A stretch of 16,184 bases of DNA from NCBI GenBank assembly GCA_004322375.1, contig SCUC01000577.1:1-16184 (forward strand), given 5' to 3'. The DNA is from Bacteroidota bacterium. Lineage in GTDB: Bacteria > Bacteroidota > Ignavibacteria > UBA10030 > SZUA-254. The position numbers and the translations under genes were made by a program. Position 1 is the first letter of the stretch; each line of letters starts with the position of its first letter. Shown here one piece after another: positions 1-7,440 of the stretch. Below the pieces are notes generated by a model. That model did not search any database and was not told the DNA's origin. It saw only the letters and a program-made list of their open reading frames with translations.

Positions 1-620
1 TCCCGGTGCTGCTCTACGATGGTGATAAGATTATCAACCGGAGACGGAACATAAGGAATTTCAGTAATCTGTACCGGCTTTGTTGATTCAGCTGGATGCA
101 TTTCCATAACGCCTTCCCGGACAGTCGCCATCTGCACGTGAACATCAGGGGTAATGATGGTTGCTATGATATTTCCACCAAATGCCGGACGAATTTGCAG
201 CAACAATTCTTTGAATTGTTTTCCCAGATATGTAACATCGGCAATTTGCAAATCCGTGCAATCGGCAGTCAATCCGCTTCGGGTGTGGGAAGCGACGCGT
301 GGCGCGAGATCCCGTCCTATAATTGTCGCTCCAAACAGTACAACACGCGGCTGGCGTTGCTCAACAAGCTCGTTAATAATTCTGCTGTATGGCAACGTGC
401 GATACTGTTTCAACTCCGCATGTTCAACAAGAAACGACTCATCTGCTCCATACCGAAATGTCTCAACAGCAATGTGCTTCACTCCATCGCCGATGACAAC
501 AGCAATGAGCTTCCCGTTCATCGTGTCGGCGAGCTTTCTTCCCTTGCACAGCAGCTCATAGCTGACTTCTGCAGGTTTGTCGTTTCTCTGTTCGATATAT
601 ACCCAAACTTCATTCTTCAT
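1..620 (-). CDS. etfA: Electron transfer flavoprotein subunit alpha (EtfA/FixB), partial
   Basis: This is the N-terminal 206 codons of the ETF alpha subunit; the C-terminal FAD-binding domain lies beyond the left edge. The protein starts MKNEVWVYIEQRNDKPAEVS and continues with ELLCKGRKLADTMNG, then FGATIIGRDLAPRVASHTRSG and LTADCT, the conserved core of the EtfA/FixB N-terminal domain. EtfA pairs with EtfB to form a cytoplasmic heterodimer that carries electrons between flavin dehydrogenases and an ETF:quinone oxidoreductase. The ATG at 620-618 lies 4 bases after the etfB stop, so the two are translationally coupled. It is the last gene seen of the cytochrome operon, and the next genes to the left (outside the window) should reveal the membrane partner. 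Identification is firm; the electron partners are inferred. Confidence 0.93.
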   Translation of the reverse strand, partial: MKNEVWVYIEQRNDKPAEVSYELLCKGRKLADTMNGKLIAVVIGDGVKHIAVETFRYGADESFLVEHAELKQYRTLPYSRIINELVEQRQPRVVLFGATIIGRDLAPRVASHTRSGLTADCTDLQIADVTYLGKQFKELLLQIRPAFGGNIIATIITPDVHVQMATVREGVMEMHPAESTKPVQITEIPYVPSPVDNLITIVEQHR

Positions 621-624
621 ATCA

Positions 625-1512
625 TCATCCGAAAATATGATCTTTCATCAACTCGTCAATCAAATTGCTCATTCCTGCTTTCGAGTTTTCGATTCGGACA
701 GGCTCGCCGCCGGCAAGCACGACCGACTCGACTGTATGAACTTTCGTCGGGGAGCCTTTAACACCGCACCGTTCAACTTCAACATTTAGGTCATCGGTTG
801 TCAACGTCGGAATAAATAACGACCTGCTGCGGTATTCGTGAACAAGCTGGTCAACATACAGAAGTGAGTTCCCCTCAGCAAGCTTTTCCAATTCCAGCAA
901 CGATTTTGCCCCTTTATACGCCATCACTCGCTTTGCGCTAAACGGTCTTGGCTCGGCGGCATCCTTGATAACCGTAATTAACACGGGAAGAGTCGTTTCT
1001 AAAATTTCATACCCGCCATCAATTTTCTTTTTTACCCGCGCTTTGCGGTTTTTTATGTCGAGAACTTTTTCAGCGTATGTAATCTGTGGAATTTGCAATT
1101 TTTCCGCCGTCTGAGGACCTACTTGTGCGGTGTCGCCGTCAATTGCCTGCCTGCCGGCAAATACAAAATCAAAATTTCCAATTTTTTTAATAGCTTCGCT
1201 CAAAACATACGATGTGGCAAGCGTATCCGCTCCTGCAAATTTCCTATCCGTAATGAGATACGCCTCATCCGCTCCCATGAATAAACATTCGCGAAGCACA
1301 TCGGAAGCGCGCGGTGGTCCCATGGTTAACGCGGTAATCTTTCCGCCGAAGGTTTCTTTCACCTGGAGCGCAAGCTCTAACGCGACTTTATCTTCGTTAT
1401 TAAAGATAGCAGGAAGCTTCGCACGGTTGACTGTGCCATCTTCCTTCATTACTTGTCCCGATATGTTACTCGTATCGGGAACTTGCTTTACTAATACTAT
1501 CGAATTGTACAT
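625..1512 (-). CDS. etfB: Electron transfer flavoprotein subunit beta (EtfB/FixA)
   Basis: 295 residues, somewhat longer than the usual ~255-265. The N-terminus has the family signature VLVKQVPDTSNISG (residues 6-19), then NNEDKVALELAL (38-49) and a nucleotide/flavin-binding loop GRQAIDGDTAQVGPQTAE (120-137); KGSPTKVHTVES (252-263) is the typical C-terminal EtfB element. The GDTAQVGP loop resembles clostridial, flavin-holding (bifurcating-type) EtfB proteins rather than the AMP-binding mitochondrial type; that comparison is from memory. The extra length is mainly after residue 263 (to DHIFG). It starts with ATG 11 bases downstream of the cytochrome b stop and ends 4 bases before etfA, so it belongs to the multiheme cytochrome operon. 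It forms the soluble ETF dimer with EtfA. No good Shine-Dalgarno is visible beyond AAAGAG close to the start. Confidence 0.95.
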   Translation of the reverse strand: MYNSIVLVKQVPDTSNISGQVMKEDGTVNRAKLPAIFNNEDKVALELALQVKETFGGKITALTMGPPRASDVLRECLFMGADEAYLITDRKFAGADTLATSYVLSEAIKKIGNFDFVFAGRQAIDGDTAQVGPQTAEKLQIPQITYAEKVLDIKNRKARVKKKIDGGYEILETTLPVLITVIKDAAEPRPFSAKRVMAYKGAKSLLELEKLAEGNSLLYVDQLVHEYRSRSLFIPTLTTDDLNVEVERCGVKGSPTKVHTVESVVLAGGEPVRIENSKAGMSNLIDELMKDHIFG

Positions 1513-1523
1513 ACTCTTTTTTT

Positions 1524-2369
1524 CTACCGATATGCAAAGACCATGGCGTAAATAATCCAGATGACGATGCTAAATCCGACTGTCAAGGCAGTCCATCCGA
1601 ACACGCGAACAGCCTTGATGACGATTGGTTGGTACGGTTCTACTAAATACTTTTCCAGCTCCCCGCTTTTAACTAACGCTTCGTACTCCGCAGGCTTATC
1701 GTGCTTGAATTCTTCGAGCGACATTCTTCCTGTAAACACGACAATATCCATCGGGAATTTTTCGGGTCGCAGATGTGTATTGAAAAAATGTACGGTGAAG
1801 ATAAATCCGACTGCAAGCAGCGCTTCGTCACTATGAATAATGGTAGCAATGTTGAGAAAATACCCCGGCACGACATTGGTAAATAACTCCGGGAACCAGA
1901 GCATAAGTCCTGTAGATCCGATGACAAAAATTCCCCAGAACACTGCAAAGTAATCGAACTTTTCCCAGTAGGTCCATCTCCCGTACCCGGGGCGGGGACC
2001 CTTGCCCAGAAACCATTTCATTGAGCCTGCGAAATCCTTTAAATCTTTCTTGTTGAACATCATGGAATCCGGTCCAAAAATCATCCGGCGCCATGATTTT
2101 TGCTCTCGCTTTTTTGTCTTTACAAGATCCACAATATGGGCAAAGAAAATTCCGAACATAAGCACAGCCGCAAGACGGTGAATATATCCTGCAGATTCAA
2201 AGCCTCCGAAGAGATGCGAAAGAATCACAGCCCAGGGTGTGTAGGAAAATTTCAACGTCATGCCTGTCAGCGCAAGGCTCATAAAGCTTACGATCATTAC
2301 GATATGTAAAACACGGTTAAGCCGCGTGAATCGCAAGTATTGCTTTTCATTTCCATTGCCGTTAGCCAT
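1524..2369 (-). CDS. Membrane cytochrome b (FdhI/thiosulfate reductase gamma-like), stand-alone
   Basis: 281 residues with about five hydrophobic helices. From the chosen ATG (MANGNGNEK), candidate heme ligands are His22 (RVLH), His64 (YIHR), His78 (FFAH), His179 (TIIH) and His194 (TVHF). Spacings of 42, 14 and 15 residues match those in the C-terminal domain of the 13-heme fusion upstream in the same operon, so the two are paralogues. Overall organisation is that of diheme cytochrome b subunits of formate dehydrogenase, hydrogenase and thiosulfate reductase, which exchange electrons between quinone and a periplasmic partner. An upstream in-frame start would give 11 more residues (MKILKKRREGR), but the ATG at 2369 follows a strong GGAGGGAGGGGAG ribosome site and overlaps the preceding stop by 8 bases, so I prefer it. 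It probably sits in the inner membrane between the 19-heme protein and ETF. Partner assignment is inferred. Confidence 0.88.
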   Translation of the reverse strand: MANGNGNEKQYLRFTRLNRVLHIVMIVSFMSLALTGMTLKFSYTPWAVILSHLFGGFESAGYIHRLAAVLMFGIFFAHIVDLVKTKKREQKSWRRMIFGPDSMMFNKKDLKDFAGSMKWFLGKGPRPGYGRWTYWEKFDYFAVFWGIFVIGSTGLMLWFPELFTNVVPGYFLNIATIIHSDEALLAVGFIFTVHFFNTHLRPEKFPMDIVVFTGRMSLEEFKHDKPAEYEALVKSGELEKYLVEPYQPIVIKAVRVFGWTALTVGFSIVIWIIYAMVFAYR

Positions 2370-4386
2370 TCTCCCCTCCCTCCTTTTTTTGAGAATCTTC
2401 ACCCGCCTCGTTCTCAGGAGATGACTGTGTAGCCTTTGAATTATTTTTCATTTCTCTACGCATTTTTAAAGCGCGTGGTAACCACAATAACGTATGAATT
2501 CCTCCTAAGATAAACGTACCGATGAGTAACGAAGTCATTCCCCAGAATGTCCAGAATAATAGTGGATATTTTTCCGGGTCATGATGTGTTGCGTGCGTTA
2601 GGTAACCCGCAAACCTACGCGTTGCGCCTTCGTGGCATTTTTGACATGTCTGCACGACGTTATTATGGCTCAAGTGTGAACTGGGGTTCGAGACCGGAAG
2701 AATATCATGCGCGCCGTGGCAATCATAGCATTTTGCCGTTTTCGTGTAGCCCAGCTGCGATACTTTGCCATGATACGTGTCGAAATATGTTTCAGCAATT
2801 TCTTCATGACACCGCCCGCACTGCGTCATTATTTCAAGCTTAAATCCCTGTTCATCCGCGCGCCGAATCGTATGCGCCGTATGACAATCGTTGCAAACAG
2901 GCAGAGGCTTATCCGATGTTGAGGCAAGCTTCGCGTGCACGCTCTTTTCAAACTGCTCTTGAATGCCATGGTGGCACTTGCCGCACGTGTTTGGAAGGTT
3001 TTTCGGATTCACGCTCGATGCGGAATCCTTTTTCGGCAGCACGTTATGAGCTGTATGACAGTTCGTGCAGGTTGCCGTCACTGTCAGCCCGCTTTTCATC
3101 AATCCCTTGCCGTGAATGCTTTCCGTGTAATGTTCAATAATCTCGTGTTGCGTTCCTTGATATCTAGCAGCAGCCTTTTCCCCTTCGCGGTGGCAGGCAG
3201 CACAAAGCAGGGGAATGTTCGTCGCAAACGTTTTCGATTCGGGGTCATCTTTTCCTTTTACGCTGTGAGTACCATGACATTCCTTGCATGTGGGGGCATT
3301 CGGATCGTTTTTGGAAACTAATTTCCCGTGCATGCTGGTTTGGTACTGCTGACCGACCTCTGCATGGCATGATGAACATTCCACCTTGTGCGTAATGGTC
3401 TCACAAGGTCTCACATGAGAAGCATTTACTTCCGAATGGCACTGGCTGCATGAAACTTTCGCATGACGTGAATGTTTTACATCATCATACTGCACATACA
3501 GGGAACGCCCATCCTTTGACGATGTCGTAGTTTTCTGGTCGTGGCACCGCATACAATCACTGTCTGCCATTCCCTGGTCATAAAACACTTTTCTTACCTT
3601 GTGCGGCTGGTGACAATCAACGCAAGCAGGAAGTGTGTGCGATTGCTTCTCCCACAACTCACCCTTGATTATTTTTCGATGAACCTGCTCGATCTCAGCA
3701 TGACATTTCGTGCACGTTTTCGCTATATTCGTTCGGGCGATTGAAGAATTGGGATCGGTATGCTTTAGTATTGAGTGTGCAGTATGACAGCTCGCGCAAT
3801 GAGGAGCGACAATGAGACCCTTTCTCAGTAATCCTTCCCCGTGGATGCTTTCCGAAAAATTTTCCAGGATGTGGTCTTGATGAATTTCCCGTTGTTCTTG
3901 AACCGGCGCGCCTTCTTGATGACATTTACCGCATAAAAACGGAATCTTGAGCGGAGCAACCTGAGACTTAGGATCCTTTGCGGCAAGAACGGTATGAGTT
4001 CCATGGCAATCTTTGCATTGGGGAGCAAGCGGGTCTCCTCGAGAAATCGCTTTTCCGTGTAACGATTTCGCATGGAGGTCCTGTTGATCGGAATGACACG
4101 TGCCGCACTCCACAGGCTTCAGATCATCCTCATGTGGCAGCTCTTTTCCTTCGAGGTCGCTATGGCAGCCGACACACGTTACAGACGAATGAATCGAATG
4201 TGAAAATTTCTTTTCATCAACAAACACCGAAACCGTTTTTCCACGCTTCGTTCCGGTAAGCGATTTGTCTTCATGGCAGCTAAGACATTCGCTATTTTCC
4301 TGTCCAAATGATTTTCCTGCCCCACCTATGATGAACAAGACGATGATGATTCCTAACCGATGAAAAACATTGTAGCGGTGATCCAA
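2362..4386 (-). CDS. 19-heme c-type cytochrome with C-terminal membrane anchor
   Basis: 674 residues with nineteen CXXCH motifs, from CLSCH (34) to CQKCH (581). An N-terminal signal segment (residues ~9-28) implies export; a C-terminal helix (~608-636) followed by a basic tail anchors it, placing the hemes in the periplasm. Residues ~94-266 and ~337-508 are an internal duplication: each half has HGK...CKDCHGTH or CKECHGTH, then CGKCH or CAACH, ESIHG.GL, C..CHTAH, CTKCH or CGKCH and C..CH..H. The first ~100 residues also resemble the N-terminus of the 13-heme protein. The start is TTG at 4386, 4 bases after the upstream stop, with AAAGGA 7 bases before it; there is no ATG that keeps the signal peptide. 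Family: multiheme c3/doubled-CXXCH cytochromes. Likely role: quinone-linked electron transfer through the periplasm. Substrate unknown. Confidence 0.9.
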   Translation of the reverse strand: MDHRYNVFHRLGIIIVLFIIGGAGKSFGQENSECLSCHEDKSLTGTKRGKTVSVFVDEKKFSHSIHSSVTCVGCHSDLEGKELPHEDDLKPVECGTCHSDQQDLHAKSLHGKAISRGDPLAPQCKDCHGTHTVLAAKDPKSQVAPLKIPFLCGKCHQEGAPVQEQREIHQDHILENFSESIHGEGLLRKGLIVAPHCASCHTAHSILKHTDPNSSIARTNIAKTCTKCHAEIEQVHRKIIKGELWEKQSHTLPACVDCHQPHKVRKVFYDQGMADSDCMRCHDQKTTTSSKDGRSLYVQYDDVKHSRHAKVSCSQCHSEVNASHVRPCETITHKVECSSCHAEVGQQYQTSMHGKLVSKNDPNAPTCKECHGTHSVKGKDDPESKTFATNIPLLCAACHREGEKAAARYQGTQHEIIEHYTESIHGKGLMKSGLTVTATCTNCHTAHNVLPKKDSASSVNPKNLPNTCGKCHHGIQEQFEKSVHAKLASTSDKPLPVCNDCHTAHTIRRADEQGFKLEIMTQCGRCHEEIAETYFDTYHGKVSQLGYTKTAKCYDCHGAHDILPVSNPSSHLSHNNVVQTCQKCHEGATRRFAGYLTHATHHDPEKYPLLFWTFWGMTSLLIGTFILGGIHTLLWLPRALKMRREMKNNSKATQSSPENEAGEDSQKKEGGENG
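2371..2383 (-). promoter_or_regulatory. Ribosome binding site of the stand-alone cytochrome b gene
   Basis: On the minus strand GGAGGGAGGGGAG ends one base before the ATG at 2369. It lies inside the last codons of the 19-heme cytochrome gene, where it encodes the tail EGGE. It decides the start of the downstream gene and indicates translational coupling across the 8-base overlap (ATGGCTAA). Confidence 0.75.
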
Positions 4387-4390
4387 GCGC

Positions 4391-6613
4391 TCATCCTTTC
4401 TTCAATGTCGCTTCATCCTTCAATTCCCCGGTTGTGTATTCCGGGGTTGCCCCTTTACCATTGCCGCCTCCTTCGTTTGCCAGGTCTTCCAGCATTTGAC
4501 AGCGTTTTATTTCCTCCAGTTCGAGCGGATGTTCTTCCATCATTTCATTCTCCGTCAACGTCCCTTTCCAGAACGCAAGATTGATGGGATATGTATCCGG
4601 GTTGAACATGACATAATAAAAATGCCAGACGATAATCGCCAAGGTTGCAAGCCATGCCTCGTAATAATGAATTGTCCGGGCAATATCATATCCGAGCTTT
4701 GTAAGAATTCCGATAAACGTATTATCAAACCACATGATAAAGCCTGTCGCCGCCATAACTATCGTTCCCCAAACAAGCGCCCAGTATTCGCTTTTTTCTA
4801 TGTAGCTGAATCTCCCCAGCTTGGGTTTCACCTTTGAAAATCCCGTGTTAAATTTTATCACAGCAAGGGCATCTTTTGCGTCCTGAATTTTTGGCAACAA
4901 GTCGCTGACAAGCTTTCGTCCCTGTTTTGTAAGGAGAATATAATACAGATGGTACAGGCTAGCGGCAGTCATTACTACAGCTGCTGTTCGATGGATAATG
5001 CTGCGAGCATCAAAAACCTGGTCGCTTATGCTCCTGATAGCAACAACCCACCACGCTTCCGGGAACCTCAGCATAAATCCCGTTATAACCAATATAATGA
5101 AGCTCAGAAGCAACGCTCCATGCTGAACTCGTTCATTCACCGTCATTCGCATATAGAGAGAATGACCATGATGTTCTTCTTCAATGATGCCACGGCGAAT
5201 AAGCAGCTTGCGCTTCGATTTTTTGATAAAATCGAGCAAGTTATGTACAAACATCCCGCCAACAACAGTAACTATCATAATGATGTATCCCGTTACCACC
5301 CAGTAAAGAATCGGCTCATCTGCTTTCGCCTCCGTTACATGCACAGAACCGATGGAAAAACGTTCGTTTGCACCCGGGTGACACTTTCCGCATGTGGTAG
5401 CAAGATTTGCTTTAAATACAGTAGAAGTCGAATCGTTTGATTTTTTGATATTGTGCGCGCCGTGGCAGCTTGCACAATTAGCAACTTCGAGTGAACCGCC
5501 CCGCAATGCAAGTCCGTGGTAACTATCCGAAAACGTATTAAAGCGATCGGTTGAAAGCCCGTATTTCGTGGAAAGAGCGAGAGAACTGTGACACGGAGAG
5601 CAAACCTGTTGAGACAAATTCTGTGTTGCTACGGGAGAGAGCGGATCGTTATGCTTTAAAATGTTATGCTCGCCATGACAATTTGTGCATGAAGGCGCAT
5701 CATTAACGCCATTCGCCACAGCAATGCCGTGAACACTTTCAGAAAAATCTTTTGCTATGTCGGCATGACATTTTGAACATGTTTCCGCCAACTGCATTTT
5801 ATTTACTTTTGCAGTAGGGTCAAGTCCTTTCTTCATCTCGTGGCTGCCGTGGCAATCTATACATGTAGCCGCCTGAGCATTGCCATTATGTATCGCAGCC
5901 CCGTGTACGCTCTTTTCGTAAGAAGCAATAAATCCCGCAGAAGGAGATGTCTTTGAACGAACGTCAGGATTATCTAAATGACAGGATAAGCATAACTTCT
6001 CTTGAGCAGTTTTAAACTCTATGGAGTCTTTATTCCCGTCAACACCGATGATATCATTCTGATGACAGGAAATACAATTCGGAGCCCCTGTAATACCTGC
6101 GGCAGCCGCTTTCCCATGTGCAGATTGAGCAAAATGTTCCGTAACATCGGAATGACATTCACCGCATGATGCTGTCAGGTTTGTATGTGAAAACTTTGAG
6201 CCGGGAACCTTCGGGGAAACAACGTTATGTGTTCCGTGACAATCCTTGCAGCCGACATCCGGCGCCTGCTTGTTTTTTATCGCTTCCGCAAGCTGGGGAT
6301 GAAAGGGATGTTTTAAGGGAGCGGATTGATGGCATGTTAAACAGTTGACCTCCGTAATTTTTTCCTTGTGAGGAACATTATTCGCATCAAACCCTGTATG
6401 ACAGGCAATGCAGACAAGCTTGCTGTGCGGCGATGTATGAAGAATTGATTCGTCAACAAATAGCGACACGGTGCTGCCGCCCGATTCCTTCGACAACGTG
6501 TTATCGCTATGGCATGCCAGGCAATCTTCGCGTGTTTGAGCGGGGAGAACAGAAAACCATGATGTGAGAAGGATGAAAAACCATCCTATCGAGAGAACTA
6601 TTTTCACTTTCAT
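4391..6613 (-). CDS. 13-heme cytochrome c fused to a cytochrome b domain (CbcL-like architecture)
   Basis: 740 residues. Order: signal peptide (~4-25); thirteen CXXCH motifs from CLACH (31) to CGKCH (408); a transmembrane helix (~436-457); then a cytochrome b domain (~490-690) with four more helices. Putative b-heme ligands are His498, His541, His555, His649 and His664, aligned with those of the free-standing cytochrome b in this operon. The C-terminal ~50 residues are hydrophilic and cytoplasmic. The arrangement (periplasmic multiheme c plus diheme membrane b) is that of Geobacter CbcL-type quinone oxidoreductases, so the protein probably moves electrons between menaquinone and periplasmic cytochromes; similarity is architectural, not proven by alignment. 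The start ATG has no clear Shine-Dalgarno and lies 11 bases beyond a stem-loop. The gene ends 4 bases before the 19-heme gene. Confidence 0.9.
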   Translation of the reverse strand: MKVKIVLSIGWFFILLTSWFSVLPAQTREDCLACHSDNTLSKESGGSTVSLFVDESILHTSPHSKLVCIACHTGFDANNVPHKEKITEVNCLTCHQSAPLKHPFHPQLAEAIKNKQAPDVGCKDCHGTHNVVSPKVPGSKFSHTNLTASCGECHSDVTEHFAQSAHGKAAAAGITGAPNCISCHQNDIIGVDGNKDSIEFKTAQEKLCLSCHLDNPDVRSKTSPSAGFIASYEKSVHGAAIHNGNAQAATCIDCHGSHEMKKGLDPTAKVNKMQLAETCSKCHADIAKDFSESVHGIAVANGVNDAPSCTNCHGEHNILKHNDPLSPVATQNLSQQVCSPCHSSLALSTKYGLSTDRFNTFSDSYHGLALRGGSLEVANCASCHGAHNIKKSNDSTSTVFKANLATTCGKCHPGANERFSIGSVHVTEAKADEPILYWVVTGYIIMIVTVVGGMFVHNLLDFIKKSKRKLLIRRGIIEEEHHGHSLYMRMTVNERVQHGALLLSFIILVITGFMLRFPEAWWVVAIRSISDQVFDARSIIHRTAAVVMTAASLYHLYYILLTKQGRKLVSDLLPKIQDAKDALAVIKFNTGFSKVKPKLGRFSYIEKSEYWALVWGTIVMAATGFIMWFDNTFIGILTKLGYDIARTIHYYEAWLATLAIIVWHFYYVMFNPDTYPINLAFWKGTLTENEMMEEHPLELEEIKRCQMLEDLANEGGGNGKGATPEYTTGELKDEATLKKG
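4394..4399 (-). promoter_or_regulatory. Ribosome binding site supporting a TTG start
   Basis: AAAGGA on the minus strand, 7 bases upstream of the TTG at 4386 and overlapping the end of the 13-heme cytochrome gene. It supports TTG as the true start of the 19-heme gene and coupling between the two cistrons. Confidence 0.55.
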
Positions 6614-6624
6614 AGATATTGAAC

Positions 6625-6673
6625 GAAGCCCCGCCTGTTAGGATACCGTATGATACAAAACAAACGGGGCTTC
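6625..6673 (-). other. Intercistronic RNA stem-loop upstream of the 13-heme cytochrome gene
   Basis: Arms 6625-6639 and 6659-6673 form, in the minus-strand transcript, a 15-bp stem (GAAGCCCCGUUUGUU with AACAGGCGGGGCUUC) around a 19-base loop. All positions pair if two G-U wobbles are allowed; as DNA the plus-strand version would have two A-C mismatches, which favours function as minus-strand RNA. No U-run follows, so it is not a classical intrinsic terminator. It sits between the c554-like gene and the fusion gene, ending 11 bases before the latter's ATG. It could be a processing or stability element, an attenuator, or block translation. Confidence 0.6.
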
Positions 6674-6686
6674 AATGTTATGCTGA

Positions 6687-7229
6687 TTATGATTTCGGGA
6701 TTGGGTGTTTGATCTTTGCCCACATGTCAGGGAATTTAAATTCCTTAAACGTAGGACTCTTTTTATTGTGGCACGTTACGCATTTCGCTTCAATTTCCTT
6801 TTCGTCTTTGAAGGAAGTCAGCCCTGCTGCAATCGCTTTGGCTTGATCTTTCATCACAGCCATCGTTTTATAAGCAGAACCTGCGCCATGGCACGATTCG
6901 CACTGCACGCCATCTTTGACATCTAATCCTTTATCGAGGAGCTTCGCATCGGCGGTTACCGTATGGCACTCGAGACATTCCGGTGATTCAGCAGCGGGCT
7001 TTTTCAACCCTTGCTTCTTCGCAATCTCGTTTGCTTTATCCGATGCTAACACCTTGTAGGCTTCCGCGTGTTTCGATTTCTGCCAGATATCGAATTGCTT
7101 TCCTTGCTTATCCGATTTATGGCACATCGAACACTGCTTCACGCCTACATATTTATTCTGCGCTAATCCCGACGTAATGAACAACATACAAAACGTGATC
7201 AGCAAGAACATTAGAATAAGGTTTTTCAT
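6687..7229 (-). CDS. Tetraheme cytochrome c554-family protein, periplasmic
   Basis: 180 residues from the chosen start. A signal peptide (MKNLILMFLLITFCMLF... to GLAQ, ~1-23) is followed by mature sequence beginning NKYVGVKQCSMCHKSD, typical of the cytochrome c554 family. Four CXXCH motifs are present: CSMCH, CLECH, CESCH and CVTCH; WQKSKHAEAYKVL after the first is a common family element. It should be a small soluble periplasmic electron carrier, perhaps shuttling between the large cytochromes and a terminal acceptor. An upstream ATG at 7253 would add eight residues, but the ATG at 7229 has AGGAG five bases before it and puts the signal peptide at the N-terminus, so I use it. A 73-base gap with a stem-loop separates it from the fusion gene, so it may be the first gene of the operon or separately controlled. 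Confidence 0.9.
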   Translation of the reverse strand: MKNLILMFLLITFCMLFITSGLAQNKYVGVKQCSMCHKSDKQGKQFDIWQKSKHAEAYKVLASDKANEIAKKQGLKKPAAESPECLECHTVTADAKLLDKGLDVKDGVQCESCHGAGSAYKTMAVMKDQAKAIAAGLTSFKDEKEIEAKCVTCHNKKSPTFKEFKFPDMWAKIKHPIPKS

Positions 7230-7309
7230 TCTTACTCCTAGTGAATTATTCATGAATAATTATAGTTTTGTGAATTACTTTAAACACTCTTGTTTCAGTT
7301 TCTCGAAGC

Positions 7310-7440
7310 GGAGCGAAGATTCTCTTATGGCGAACAATTTACTGTCTTCGGTTTCCAGTTTCTGGTTTTCGGTTTCTTAACTTACCAAAAACCTATTACC
7401 TACTCACCAATTAACTAATTAACCAGTTAACCAATGAACT
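7310..7440. repeat. Word-like degenerate short repeats between usp and the cytochrome genes
   Basis: Read on the minus strand, 7339-7378 is built of variants of GAAACC/AGAAACTGG, and 7390-7440 of variants of GGTTAACT/GGTTAATTAGTTAATT. Unit length drifts around 7-9 bases with no exact period. No gene is visible. Similar composition recurs at 8135-8162, 12310-12570 and 16145-16184. Confidence 0.5.

Noticed and set aside
96..761. Long plus-strand frame over the left end
   Set aside because: It is a shadow of etfA and the end of etfB, both of which carry clear family motifs on the minus strand.
3541..3744. Possible CRISPR-like regularity from repeated CXXCH codons in the cytochrome genes
   Set aside because: The recurring TGGCA/GTGGCA words are heme-binding codons within coding sequence with irregular spacing; there is no repeat-spacer array anywhere in the window.
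4949..5440. 163-residue plus-strand frame inside the 13-heme fusion gene
   Set aside because: It is antisense to the membrane domain of the fusion protein; its composition is not protein-like.
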